From: Halalkalicoccus paucihalophilus
GTDB taxonomy: Archaea > Halobacteriota > Halobacteria > Halobacteriales > Halalkalicoccaceae
Reading direction: 5' to 3'
NCBI RefSeq assembly: GCF_001593955.1
Contig: NZ_LTAZ01000013.1
Coordinates: 186,001-250,000, forward strand
DNA: 64,000 nucleotides
Part shown: positions 1-8,800 of the stretch, piece by piece
Layout of the letters: every line of letters begins with the position of its first letter
Position numbering within the stretch: the first letter of the stretch is position 1
The notes under the pieces: generated by a model
What the model saw: the letters and a program-made list of their open reading frames with translations, nothing else
Told to the model about the DNA's origin: nothing
Database searches by the model: none
Made by a program: the position numbers and the translations under genes

Positions 1-885
1 ACCGACGACGGGGACGTTGAATACGAGGCGGACGCTATCGTCGTTGCTGCCGGCGGGTACGAATCAAGCGAAGAGAAGCGGACCCGGTACTACGGTTCCG
101 ACTACGATGCGATGAAGGTACGTGGCAGCCGGTACAACACCGGGGAGGGGATCGAGATGGTACTTGACGCAGGTGGCCGTGCGACCGGTCAGTGGGGCGG
201 GGCACATATGGCGCTGATCGACAGCGAAGCACCTGACTACGAGGGCGGCGCAAACCGCGTCGACGGCTATCAGTACGGCCTGTTGATCAACAACGACGGC
301 GAGCGATTCTTCGACGAGGGAGAGGACGCCCGCGCGCACACCTACGCCAAGCTCGGCCGGCTCATCTTCGAGGAGCCTGGCCACGAGGCGTACATCCTTA
401 TCGACGACTCGCTCACCGAGCACATGCGCGCGACGGGGCCCGGCGACTGGGTCACCGGCGACACCGTCGAGAGCGTCCTCGAGGAGCTCGGCTGTGAATC
501 GCCCACCGAGGGCGCCGAGACCGTCGAGGAGTTCAACGCGGCGACCGACCCCGGCGAGTTCGATCCCGACTCGCTCGACGGCAACCGAACCGAGGGACTC
601 GACCTCGAGAAGACCAACTGGGCGCTCCCCCTCGAGGAGCCGCCGTATCACGGCTATCGCGTCACTGGCGGCATCACCTTCGGCTTCGGCGGCGCGGCGA
701 CCGACGAGCGGGCGCGCGCGCTCGATACGATCGGTCGCCCCATCCCCGGGCTATATGTCGCGGGCAACACGACCGGTGGGCTCTTCTTCGACAACTACCC
801 CGGCGGCACTGGCCTCGCGAACGGCGCCGTCTTCGGCCGGATCGCCGCCGAGGAGAGCGCGGAGTACGTGGAGGAAGGGCAATGA
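1..885 (+). CDS. FAD-dependent oxidoreductase, fumarate reductase/TcuA-like (C-terminal part)
   Basis: The gene is open at the left edge; 294 C-terminal residues are visible. They carry the typical FAD_binding_2 end: a VVAAGGY segment at the start, a substrate-domain stretch, and [14 protein letters not shown] followed by [13 protein letters not shown], which binds the FAD phosphate region. This family oxidises or reduces C=C bonds of carboxylic acids (fumarate, urocanate, tricarballylate). The next gene is a PrpF-type isomerase and overlaps it by four bases (ATGA at 882-885), so the two are translationally coupled. That pairing favours a tricarballylate- or aconitate-like substrate over fumarate, but the substrate is inferred. 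The N-terminal Rossmann motif lies outside the window. Confidence 0.8.
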   Translation, partial: TDDGDVEYEADAIVVAAGGYESSEEKRTRYYGSDYDAMKVRGSRYNTGEGIEMVLDAGGRATGQWGGAHMALIDSEAPDYEGGANRVDGYQYGLLINNDGERFFDEGEDARAHTYAKLGRLIFEEPGHEAYILIDDSLTEHMRATGPGDWVTGDTVESVLEELGCESPTEGAETVEEFNAATDPGEFDPDSLDGNRTEGLDLEKTNWALPLEEPPYHGYRVTGGITFGFGGAATDERARALDTIGRPIPGLYVAGNTTGGLFFDNYPGGTGLANGAVFGRIAAEESAEYVEEGQ

Positions 886-2015
886 TCGGGGATCAACGGG
901 CACTCGAGTGTGCGATCGTCCGCGGTGGGACGAGCAAGGGCGTGTTTATCCGAGCTGAGGAGGTACCGGAAGAGGGTCGTGACGAGGCCATCCTATCGCT
1001 GTTCGGCAGCCCGGATGATCGACAGATCGACGGTCTGGGCGGGGCGACGTCGACGACCTCGAAGCTGATGCTCGTCGAGGCGTCCGACGACGAGGCTGCG
1101 GACGTCTCGTATACGTTCGGACAGGTGGCCATCGACGAGCCGGTGATCGACTACGGCGGCAACTGCGGAAACCTCACCTGTGCCATCGGCTCGTTCGCCA
1201 TCGACGAGGGGCTCGTCGACGTCGACCCCGAGGCCGACGTGGCGGACCTACGCCTTTACAACACCAACACCGACTCGTACATCGACCAGCACGTCCCGCT
1301 GACCGACGACGGCCGGGCGGCCTCGCGCGGCGACTTCAAGATCCACGGCGTCCCGGGGACCGGGGCCCGGATCGATACGTCCTTCCTCGAACCAGCGGGC
1401 GCCGTCACCGACGAGCTGTTCCCGCTCGGCGGGCCAACGATCGAGCGCGAGATCGACGGGGAGTTGCTCGAACTCAGCGTCGTCGACGTAACGACGCCGA
1501 TCGCGTTCGTGCGAGCAGCCGATATCGGACTCACAGCGACCGAAGGACAGGAGAAGATCGACAACGATCCGGAACTGCTCGAGCGTCTCGAACGGATCCG
1601 GGGGACGATCTGTGCGGAACTCGGCCTCGTCGACGACCTTGAGCGGGCCTCGGTGGAATCGCCAGGGTACCCGAAGCTCGTGTTCGTGGCCGAGCCGACG
1701 GACTACGAGACCCCCGAGGGCGATTCCGTACAGGCAGACGAGGTGAACCTCGTCGCCCGTTATATGAGCATGCAGAAGCTCCATCCGGTCTACGCGGTCA
1801 CCGGCGTTTCCTGTACCGCTGCGGCGGCGCTTCTCCCGGGGACCATTCCGAATGAGGTGGCTGCTCTCGAGGGCGAGACGGTGACGCTCGGTCATCCGAA
1901 GGGGACCATGTCCGCAACAGCGGACGTGAATGTGGAAACCGAGACAGTTGAGAGCGTCACGGTGTACCGAACACAGCGTCGTCTGATGGAAGGCACCGGT
2001 TTCTACACCGACTAG
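882..2015 (+). CDS. PrpF-family isomerase (2-methylaconitate / 4-oxalomesaconate type)
   Basis: 377 residues, the usual length for PrpF-fold proteins (diaminopimelate-epimerase-like double barrel). Visible landmarks are RGGTSKGVF near residue 14, STTSKLML with a candidate base Lys61, GGNCGN with Cys95, and [14 protein letters not shown] in the C-terminal half. Such enzymes shift a double bond by moving a proton in unsaturated tricarboxylic acids. The ATG overlaps the stop of the upstream flavoprotein gene (ATGA), so both form one operon. The likely role is isomerising the unsaturated acid made or used by that flavoprotein. The exact substrate cannot be told from sequence. Confidence 0.85.
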   Translation: MIGDQRALECAIVRGGTSKGVFIRAEEVPEEGRDEAILSLFGSPDDRQIDGLGGATSTTSKLMLVEASDDEAADVSYTFGQVAIDEPVIDYGGNCGNLTCAIGSFAIDEGLVDVDPEADVADLRLYNTNTDSYIDQHVPLTDDGRAASRGDFKIHGVPGTGARIDTSFLEPAGAVTDELFPLGGPTIEREIDGELLELSVVDVTTPIAFVRAADIGLTATEGQEKIDNDPELLERLERIRGTICAELGLVDDLERASVESPGYPKLVFVAEPTDYETPEGDSVQADEVNLVARYMSMQKLHPVYAVTGVSCTAAAALLPGTIPNEVAALEGETVTLGHPKGTMSATADVNVETETVESVTVYRTQRRLMEGTGFYTD

Positions 2016-2072
2016 CGCGGACCTTTCTCCGGCCTCCTCCATTTCACCGGTGGCGATCAGTTCCAGCGGGTT

Positions 2073-2196
2073 GGCTCTGTTGAAATCCTTTAGCGGTGAC
2101 AGTGAGAAGAGCGACTCTTCGTATCGGAGTTCACGGATTCGATGCGAAACAAGCTGCTCAGCACATCGCACGGCTGCAAGAGGTTCCAATAGAGCC
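2073..2196. repeat. Possible miniature inverted-repeat element
   Basis: The intergenic stretch is bounded by GGCTCTGTTGAAATCCT on the left and by a segment on the right whose reverse complement starts GGCTCTATTGGAACC, matching at about 12 of 17 positions. The 124-bp interval has no gene. The outer GGCTCT..AGAGCC ends look like IS terminal repeats. No target duplication was established, so this remains a suggestion. Confidence 0.35.
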
Positions 2197-2252
2197 AGCG
2201 GCTTCTAATTAATAAACGAAGATATATTACCTATCAGCGATACTGTGAGGTA

Positions 2253-3239
2253 ATGCCACAGGACATGCTTGAGCTAGAGATGGCTACAGCCTCGCGTTCG
2301 ATCGTCGAACAGTGTCTGAACGTTCAAACCGACGAGGAGGTGCTGGTTCTCACGGATCCGAGGACGTTCGGCGTCGGCAAGAGTATCGCGACAGCCGCAA
2401 ACGGTGTCGGCGCCGACGTCGTGACGTCGGTCATGCCGTTACTAGAAAGTCACGGAAACGAGCCCCTCGATACCGTTGCTGACGCGATGGCGACGGCCGA
2501 CGTGGCGTTCACCTGCACGACACACGCGATCACCCATACGCGGGCCCGGCTTCGAGCGGCGGGGGAGGGAACTCGAATAGGAGTGCTTCGGGGGGTTACT
2601 GAGGACATGATGGTCGATGGCGCGATGACAGTCGATTTCGAGGCGCTTCGGCGCCGAACGGAAGCGATGGCTCAGATCATCACGGACGCCGAGGAGGCCG
2701 TCGTTACCAGCGATCAAGGAACGGACGTAGAGTTCAGTATAGAGGGATGTCAGTCGTTCTCTCTTGACGGCTACTTCCACGAGGAGTACGGCTTCGCGAC
2801 GCTCCCTCCGGGTGAGGCACCGACACACCCAGCGGAAGGAACGGCAAACGGAACGATCGTTATCGACGTCGCGATGGACAACCTCGGGCATCTCGAAGAG
2901 CCGATCGAGCTGACGCTCGAAAACGGATTCGTTACCGACGTTCAAGGGGGAACACAAGCAGAAGAACTAGAGGAGATCTTTGAGGGAGCCGACGAGAACG
3001 CTCGAAACCTCGCCGAGTTCGCCATCGGAACGAACCCGAAGGCGAAGCTGATCGGGAACACCGCAGAAGACAAGAAACGCGAAGGGACGATCCATTTCGC
3101 AGTCGGGGATAACGAGTCACTTGGTGGGACGCTGAAGAGTGATATCCATCTCGATGGCGTGATTAAATCACCGACTGTGAAACTTGATGGTACAACAGTG
3201 GTAGACGACGGTGCGTTGCGGCGAGAGTTGCTGGAGTAA
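2253..3239 (+). CDS. M29 aminopeptidase / NicX-like metal-dependent enzyme
   Basis: 328 residues with an N-terminal alpha/beta part (EVLVLTDPRTFGVGKSIATA) and a C-terminal metal-binding part: FAIGTNPKAKLIGNTAEDK, then GTIHFAVGDNESLGG and KSDIHLDGVI. The two conserved His segments and acidic residues match the thermophilic aminopeptidase (M29) fold, which also includes the ring-cleaving 2,5-dihydroxypyridine dioxygenase NicX. Sequence alone does not separate a peptidase from a ring-cleavage enzyme. The start at 2253 follows a GTGAGGTA ribosome site and an AT-rich promoter (TATATTA near 2222). It stands alone between the PrpF gene and an iclR gene, so it may belong to the same regulon. Confidence 0.7.
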   Translation: MPQDMLELEMATASRSIVEQCLNVQTDEEVLVLTDPRTFGVGKSIATAANGVGADVVTSVMPLLESHGNEPLDTVADAMATADVAFTCTTHAITHTRARLRAAGEGTRIGVLRGVTEDMMVDGAMTVDFEALRRRTEAMAQIITDAEEAVVTSDQGTDVEFSIEGCQSFSLDGYFHEEYGFATLPPGEAPTHPAEGTANGTIVIDVAMDNLGHLEEPIELTLENGFVTDVQGGTQAEELEEIFEGADENARNLAEFAIGTNPKAKLIGNTAEDKKREGTIHFAVGDNESLGGTLKSDIHLDGVIKSPTVKLDGTTVVDDGALRRELLE

Positions 3240-3325
3240 CCGGGCAGCTATCGCCCATCCGCTTTTGAAGATAACTCAGACTAGTAGCTGCGCCGTGGGC
3301 AATAGTTATTCATCGTTCTCATCTC

Positions 3326-3342
3326 ATTCCGCAGAATGGGAT
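3326..3342 (+). promoter_or_regulatory. Putative IclR operator, left copy
   Basis: ATTCCGCAGAATGGGAT is an imperfect palindrome (ATTCC-N7-GGGAT). Its reverse complement recurs at 3407-3423 with 16 of 17 bases identical. Both lie in the promoter region of the iclR gene that starts at 3454. Confidence 0.5.
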
Positions 3343-3406
3343 CGCTAGTTCGTTTACCACTATTATTCACGATACAAGCTTGAAAGTATATTCTACGGGA
3401 GTAGGT

Positions 3407-3423
3407 ATCCCATTTTGCGGAAT
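3407..3423 (-). promoter_or_regulatory. Putative IclR operator, right copy, next to the TATA box
   Basis: ATCCCATTTTGCGGAAT is the inverted counterpart of the site at 3326-3342. It runs directly into TATTATATAG, a likely archaeal TATA element about 25-30 bases ahead of the iclR start. A protein bound here would block TBP/TFB, so autorepression is the simple reading. Confidence 0.5.
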
Positions 3424-3453
3424 ATTATATAGGAGGGTTGCTAAGAGGCGAAT

Positions 3454-4224
3454 ATGACAAACGAACCGATCGAATCACGGCTCAAGACGACTGAAACATC
3501 TTTGGAAGTAGTTGAGGCACTCTACAAACTTGAGGGAGGTCGCATAGAGGAGATCGCAGAATATCTCGATGCCGCGCCGAGTACGGTCCATCGGCATCTC
3601 ACAACGCTGCGCGCTCGCGATTACGTGACGAAAGAAGGGGATGTTTACCAACTCGGTCTCCAGTTTCTTACTATCGGCGGCTACATCCAATACAGCGAAC
3701 GGGGCTATCAACTTGCGAAGGACAAGGTCCAGCAACTCGCGTTGATGACGAACGAACGGGTCCAGTTTATTACGGAGGAACACGGCCAACGAGTCTATAT
3801 CCACGCATCCGTAGGCGAAAATGCGGTTCAGACAGATGCCCATATCGGTAAACGTGGCTCGCTTCATTGTAGCGCAGCAGGCAAGGCAATCCTCGCAGCT
3901 CTACCGAAGGAGCGAGTTGAAGAAATCATTGACACGCAAGGTCTGCCACAAGTAACACCGAATACAATTACAGATCGGAAAGCCCTCTTTGAGGAACTTG
4001 AGGCAATCAAAGAACGGGGGGTGGCTTTCAACAGGGAGGAATCAGTAATAGGGCTGAATGCGGCCGGAACAGTTATCCAACGTTCAGATGGATCTGTTCT
4101 CGGTGCGATAAGCATCTCAGGACCTGCTCAACGGTTCAAAGGCGATAAACTGCAAAAGGAAATTCCAGATCTCCTCCTTGGAGCGACAAATGAGATCGAA
4201 CTCAATCTCGAATATGCTGGATGA
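3454..4224 (+). CDS. IclR-family transcriptional regulator
   Basis: 256 residues. An N-terminal winged helix (about residues 15-75; EEIAEYLDAAPSTVHRHL is the recognition region) is followed by the IclR effector domain, with the characteristic GKRGSLHCSAAGKAILAAL and ITDRKALFEELEAIKERG segments. IclR proteins sense small catabolic acids or aromatics and control neighbouring operons. The two inverted 17-bp sites upstream suggest it regulates itself; control of the upstream TcuA/PrpF/M29 genes is inferred from position only. Confidence 0.9.
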   Translation: MTNEPIESRLKTTETSLEVVEALYKLEGGRIEEIAEYLDAAPSTVHRHLTTLRARDYVTKEGDVYQLGLQFLTIGGYIQYSERGYQLAKDKVQQLALMTNERVQFITEEHGQRVYIHASVGENAVQTDAHIGKRGSLHCSAAGKAILAALPKERVEEIIDTQGLPQVTPNTITDRKALFEELEAIKERGVAFNREESVIGLNAAGTVIQRSDGSVLGAISISGPAQRFKGDKLQKEIPDLLLGATNEIELNLEYAG

Positions 4225-5000
4225 TTACACCCGTATTTTTGTAATATAGGTCTCTATCTCTTCAAGAAGGACGACAGGGGTCACAAGCCTTGTATAAAAT
4301 ATCTGTCTCATAAGGCATTTCCTTAGCGACAGCCTCAATCGGGAGGTTCGACTCTAAGAGTTCGGTTCCAACCGCTCACAATACTCAAGAGTGACTGATA
4401 AGTCGGTAAAACTACTCCACTTTGGCACCCTCCCCGCTGTGAACGACGAGGATTCCTCCGTGGGGCGTCGGGCCGTTCCGTCAGTCTCCGAAGGCAACTA
4501 TCTCTCCCGTATGGAAAGTACAGGTTCGTGCGCCACAAGTCGGCCCTTGAAACAACGGGCAGGCGTATTCGCGCGCCCGAGAGGGACGTGGTATCTGCTT
4601 GTGCCACACCCGATACCGCCTAGACCGAGGCGTCCGAATACCGTGCGACCACCCCCTTTAGACGGCGGGCGGACACAGGTCGTGCCATCAACCGTACCCC
4701 GCCGGAGATGGCGAGGTGCAACCGCGAACGGGGCAGACTTTTGTATGCCGTCTCCACCTCGTTTACGCAGGCGTTGCCGCCCGTCTCGATTGACAGGTAG
4801 GGGTACTGTGAGGATAGCGTACGAATCTCAACCACGTACTCCCCGGCGGGTTTGTCACCGCTGGGTGTGGAATCGTCAATATCGGTGGGAAGCGGCCCCG
4901 GTGCTTCCGATTGATACTTTACGTGATTGGCTTGAACTACTGTACGATGCCGACTATACTGTAGACTTCAGTCGATTGGCGGAGTGTACAGCGCGTATCC
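4225..5000 (-). repeat. Degenerate IS200/IS605 (TnpB-type) end and flanking debris, no intact gene
   Basis: No convincing coding frame is seen in this 776-bp stretch. The region starting GGTAAAACTACTCC near 4406 resembles, on the minus strand, the GGGGTAGTTTAC ends seen at other TnpB elements of this window. GGAGGAATCCTCGTC close by (minus strand) resembles the solo end near 20177-20230. A second small hairpin-like string (CCCTGCCTGAAGGGCGAGG) sits near 4992. I read this as remains of one or more TnpB elements; boundaries are uncertain. Confidence 0.35.
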
Positions 5001-5014
5001 CTGCCTGAAGGGCG

Positions 5015-5749
5015 AGGCTTTGCGCTTATTTTCACGTAAAACAGCCGTCTTGGGCTATTCTCCGTGCAATTATCGGAAGTCTCCTCATCACGACGCTGTT
5101 CTATACAATGGTCATGCTCTCTTCACCTCATGGTCCCGCCGACCTCGTTCGCGAGTGGGAACAACGTGATGACCACGCTGCTGTCGGCAGTTGTCCTCGG
5201 TGTGGGATTCCCGATTCTCGCGAATTACGCGTTGCCGCTCGTAGCTATTTTCATAATGATACTCGTTGGCATGACCAGATCTACATGTGTCCTCCAGGCG
5301 CTCATCGACTGTAATACCTTACCTAGTGCTTCGCCGCGACGAGCAATCGACCAAATGTACCTTATGTCACGCTGTGTGTTGTCGCTGTCGCCACTGCTGC
5401 TGTCGTGATCGGTAAGCAGATTGTTGGTGAGATCGTTCTCGCCGCGCTTGTCGGGATTGTGCTTCTATACGCGATCAATATTGCGTCATTCGTCGGCCTC
5501 CGGGTCAGCCGAACGGATGTGACGCCTGTCTTCCGTGCACTCGGTGGCCTCCTCACCGCTACTGTTGCATTCGGTTTACTCCTGCTCCTCGCTATTTGGC
5601 TTCTTGTGAAAAGTGATTCCAACACTTTCAACAATCGTATAGCACAGATTCTATGTAGCGTCATGGAGTTTATAAAATGTTGTTATCGAGATAGCAGCAT
5701 CGTATCTACGGAATACAGCCGATTCATCGATTCGGTGATCTACTTTTGA
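5015..5749 (+). pseudogene. Decayed gene for a polytopic membrane protein
   Basis: Hydrophobic segments line up on the plus strand but change frame. AILRAIIGSLLITTLFYTM (around 5050-5115) is in one frame, VLGVGFPILANYALPLVAIF (around 5190-5255) in another. Then TLCVVVAVATAAVVIG and two further membrane spans return to the first frame (5366-5600). GC content at third codon positions is high in each of these pieces, as in real genes here, whereas the uninterrupted alternative frame (5108-5314) is poor in G/C at that position. At least two frameshifts or two in-frame stops must be assumed, so the gene is broken. The family was not recognised. It lies between IS debris and the integrase gene. Confidence 0.5.
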
Positions 5750-5808
5750 TTAAGCCAAAAGTCAACAGTGGATTTACTATCCCCCACGCCCTCACTTCAT
5801 CTAATCCC

Positions 5809-7008
5809 ATGCCAAATCCACAATCCCAGGGTTCAACCACTACAGAAGACTCTCCATCGCTCGAAAAAGGACTCACGCAGTTTCTCAAGGCTAAAGCCAA
5901 AGGCGACGACTCAGGAAACTACCGGCGCAATGCCAAACGAGTCATTACTCGCTGGATTGAGTGGCTCAACCAACGGGACATCGAGCACTTCGAGCAACTC
6001 GACGAAACCGTCCTCGCCCACTACGCCGAACACCTCCGCCGTCGTGTCGCCGCGAACGAAGCCGAGACGACCGACAGTGGAATCGCCCGCTCAACCGCCT
6101 GGACCTACTACAACACGGTCTCAGCCTTTCTCAGTTGGGCCTCCAAGTGGGGTTATCTCCAAGAGAACTACGCACGAGCCGGGCTTGCCCAGGAATCGAT
6201 GCCCGATCGGTCCGTCTCCCAACAATCCCAACAACAGTTCTGGACCCCGGAGCAACGGACACAGATTCTCAACTACGTCAACGAACGCGCTCACGACGCC
6301 ATCGATGAGAAAGGACTCGACGCCGATGTCGAGGCACGAGATCGCGCTCTCGTCGCCGTGCTCGCGTTCACAGGAGTGCGTGCATCCGAGGTCTTTCGCT
6401 CCGAACACGACAACCGCACCGGTCGCCAAGGCATTCGCTGGCGCGACGTCGATCTCGACGAACAGACGATCTCTGTGCTCGGGAAAAACCAACAACGCCA
6501 GTCGGCCTGGTTACTCGAGCAAGCGATCCCCGCTGTCGAACGCTATCGGACGATCAACGATCCACCGACTGATGACTGGCCCGTCTTCCCGACGAGACAC
6601 GCCCCATCGCTCTATGAGTGTGCTCGAACGCATCTTCGCGAAGTAGAGAATGAGGACGAAGAGTCGATAGAAGCGATTCTCGAAGAGAATCCAATCGAGG
6701 TGGTGTTACGAGAGTACTGTATCACGCCACCCGCGATCACAACGACGGGCGCTCGAAGCGTGATGAAACGCCTCTGTGAGGCCGCAGAGCTCGATATTCC
6801 GACTCCACCGGAGGGTCCCGGGTATCTCCAGCTTCACGGGGCTCGCCGTGGGATTGGCGATACGTTCTATCGAATGGATCGTGGCACCGCACAGGATTTG
6901 ATGCGCCACCAGAGTCTCGAAACGACCAAAGACCATTATTCACATATCGATGCGACTGAAGGAGCCAAACGCGCAAGCGAGATGCTCAACCAATCTGAAG
7001 ACACTTAG
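5809..7008 (+). CDS. Tyrosine recombinase / integrase (XerC/D-like)
   Basis: 399 residues from the ATG at 5809; an upstream GTG-type extension to 5746 is possible but rich in non-conserved residues. An N-terminal SAM-like core-binding domain covers about residues 18-125 and the catalytic domain about 145-390. The visible catalytic set is R in GVRASEV (near residue 191), the beta-hairpin K in LGKNQQ, HGARRG (His/Arg, near 342), MRHQS (His) and the nucleophile Tyr in HYSHI (near 378). It is apparently intact. A broken second copy lies at 57755-58520 in the same orientation. No attachment site or tRNA was identified. It probably belonged to the integrative plasmid that also supplied the Orc1/Cdc6 and ParA genes. 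Confidence 0.88.
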   Translation: MPNPQSQGSTTTEDSPSLEKGLTQFLKAKAKGDDSGNYRRNAKRVITRWIEWLNQRDIEHFEQLDETVLAHYAEHLRRRVAANEAETTDSGIARSTAWTYYNTVSAFLSWASKWGYLQENYARAGLAQESMPDRSVSQQSQQQFWTPEQRTQILNYVNERAHDAIDEKGLDADVEARDRALVAVLAFTGVRASEVFRSEHDNRTGRQGIRWRDVDLDEQTISVLGKNQQRQSAWLLEQAIPAVERYRTINDPPTDDWPVFPTRHAPSLYECARTHLREVENEDEESIEAILEENPIEVVLREYCITPPAITTTGARSVMKRLCEAAELDIPTPPEGPGYLQLHGARRGIGDTFYRMDRGTAQDLMRHQSLETTKDHYSHIDATEGAKRASEMLNQSEDT

Positions 7009-7136
7009 ACAGGTCAGTCTGGAAGCGAGTGAATTGATGAAATGGGGGTGTGTACATCAATAGAGCGAACAATATGAATCGTTAGAAACCGGAATTGCTG
7101 AAACGGTGGGGTGACCTGAAAGGGTCATTGAGTGGC

Positions 7137-7865
7137 CTAAGAGTTGATGCGATCAGAGCTGACTCTGTGAAAGTCAATATCGGCGAACCGAGCTGTATCT
7201 TTGATAACCTCGACAGCGATCTCGCTAGCAACTTGTAGCTGGTATTCCCAGGCTGGCCCACCTATCGAATCTGCAGTTACCTTTTCACCGTCAGCAATAC
7301 CTTGCATATCTAGTTCACGGAGATGGTCTTTGAACCGACGCTGACCGAGTTTATCGGCATCAATCTGTGAAGCGATAGTTTTGTAGACGCCGTAAATGGG
7401 CCTGGCACGTACAGGTGCATCCCCGGAGAGTTCCAGTGCAGTAAGGGCTGCAAGCGCGAGATGGGACTGCGTCGTCATTTCTCGCATCGCCTTAACAACG
7501 GCTTCACGCTCGACCAGTGCCTGAGCTTCACGAGCGTGATCAGTACTAACTTGCTCGTCGTTGTGTTTGTCGGCTAGTTCGCCAGCCTTTCGAAGGTATT
7601 TGATCGCTTGGCGGGCGTCTCCGGTATCTTGGGCGGACAGTGCAGCAATGAGCAGGATTATATCGTCAGTTAATACATCACATTGAAATAGATACTCCTG
7701 ACCAGATTTATCAATCTCAACGATACTCCCTACTTGTTCGATGGCGCTGTCGACCTCGTCAATTGGAATGAGTTCGGTATCGCGGAACGCTTTGGCTGCT
7801 CGGCGGCGAAGGATCGGCTGAAGTTGACTTGCTAGGTCGATCAATTCGTCCTCATCGACGGTTAT
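7137..7865 (-). pseudogene. Orc1/Cdc6-type replication initiator, C-terminal fragment
   Basis: The minus-strand frame holds the end of an Orc1/Cdc6 protein: LQPILRRRAAKAF, IAALSAQDTGDARQAIKYLR (the AAA+ lid/sensor-2 region, with its Arg) and a C-terminal winged helix (RPIYGVYKTIA, FKDHLREL). The ATP-binding half with Walker A and B is missing. The open frame ends exactly where the IS left end starts (host TTAT at 7862-7865, then the IS from 7866), so the gene was cut by the element or by recombination through it. The initiator marks the segment as former plasmid or integrative-element DNA. The fragment is unlikely to start replication. Confidence 0.8.
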
Positions 7866-8003
7866 CTGAATTGCAGGCGCTAAAACCCCGTCCTTTAGGG
7901 CGGGGATACAGCGCCGTCATCATCTTTCATCAATGCGATACTGCCGACCCGCAGGCCCACGCAATCGGTAGATTTAAGTTGTAACGAAGTATATACACAG
8001 TTA

Positions 8004-8156
8004 ATGGATCGGCACGAAATCGAGGGCTACGAAGTCCTCGACCGAGACGTTCGCCCGGTCGGAAACGGAGCGCACGTCCTCGTCCCGAAACGGTGGATCG
8101 GAGCGGACGTGAAGGTCGTCCGTATCTCCGAACCCGATGCCGATTCAGGCGAGTAG
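8004..8156 (+). CDS. DUF2080-family transposon-encoded small protein
   Basis: 50 residues, MDRHEIEGYEVLDRDVRPVG through DADSGE. The core RPVGNGAHVLVPKRWIGADV is typical of the short AbrB-like DUF2080 proteins found next to haloarchaeal TnpB genes. It stops three bases before the next small gene. A DNA- or RNA-binding role within the IS is assumed from family context and has not been shown. The start follows an AT-rich stretch (AGTATATACACAG). Confidence 0.75.
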   Translation: MDRHEIEGYEVLDRDVRPVGNGAHVLVPKRWIGADVKVVRISEPDADSGE

Positions 8157-8159
8157 ACC

Positions 8160-8387
8160 ATGACCGTTGATACACCACTCACCTGCTACATCTGTGGGGA
8201 AACAAGTGATCGGGCAACCGTTGACCTGATCGGATGCTTCCGCGATCAGGAAGCGGCGACCAAACGTTTTCACGAGAAGCACGACACAGCCGCAGATGGG
8301 TATATCGACATATGTCCCGAGTGCCGGGACAAAAATCCCCACCACGCAGAGAACGCCGAAGAAAAATACGGCGTGTACACCGCGTAG
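8160..8387 (+). CDS. Small zinc-ribbon protein of the TnpB element
   Basis: 75 residues with CYICGE near the N-terminus and CPECRD in the second half, i.e. two CxxC knuckles that should bind one zinc. It also has GCFRDQEAATKRFHEKH and ends in YGVYTA. It sits between the DUF2080 gene (3 bp gap) and the tnpB start (GTG at 8394), so the three small genes form one transcript of the IS. Similar tiny zinc-ribbon proteins accompany TnpB genes in haloarchaea; the function is unknown. Confidence 0.65.
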   Translation: MTVDTPLTCYICGETSDRATVDLIGCFRDQEAATKRFHEKHDTAADGYIDICPECRDKNPHHAENAEEKYGVYTA

Positions 8388-8501
8388 GCAACTGTGCGCT
8401 ACAACTACCGGTACAGACTCGACCCGTCCAACGCGGTCCGAGAGGTGTTAGACCGACACCGCGACCTGTACCGGCAGGTGTACAACCACTACCTTCATCG
8501 G

Positions 8502-8800
8502 GTAAACTACCCCACCCTACTCCCTCGGCGCATACGCGCCTCGGTCCTTGAGGGTGGGGCTTTGATGTGGACTCCCGACAATCAGTCGCCGGCAATCTGC
8601 CGGTGACTCTTGCCGTTCAACGTCCCACCATTCACACGCACGTCTACTGGTGCGTCTCCGCCCCCCGGCTTGGGCGAGGAACGGAGTCTGTGGTGTCGCT
8701 TGCGGGCGTACCGTAGCCCGATGTTTTTCGCCGTCGCAACGTCGCAATACGACGTTGCTGCCCGTCGGATATCATCCGACGACCGCGTTGTAGTCCGCGT
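8502..8800 (-). ncRNA. Candidate omega-RNA region of the inner TnpB element
   Basis: In TnpB systems the guide RNA overlaps the tnpB 3' end and runs to the right end of the element, with the guide read from the flank. Here that interval has strong hairpins (the 52-bp double palindrome and the terminal GGGTGGGG hairpin). The predicted guide would start with the flank at 8501 read on the minus strand. This is placed by family knowledge; no transcript is evident from sequence. Confidence 0.3.
8731..8782 (-). repeat. 52-bp double-palindrome insertion in tnpB (copy 1)
   Basis: On the minus strand it contains CGTCGGAT-GAT-ATCCGACG (8-bp perfect stem) followed by stem GCAACGTCG / CGACGTTGC with a 5-base loop. 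It interrupts the codons between ADYNA and AKNIGL. The same sequence occurs at the same codon at 40963-41014. Confidence 0.7.

Noticed and set aside
1248..2189. 313-residue minus-strand frame
   Set aside because: Antisense shadow of the PrpF gene, Arg/Val-rich with no motif.
4391..5008. 205-residue plus-strand open frame
   Set aside because: Rich in Arg/Pro/Ser with no conserved pattern; overlaps IS-end debris and looks like a chance frame in GC-rich DNA.
5108..5314. Possible zinc-ribbon protein (SCPRCG)
   Set aside because: Third codon positions are mostly A/T, unlike genes here, and another frame in the same place gives a membrane helix with a normal base pattern. Only one CxxC is present.
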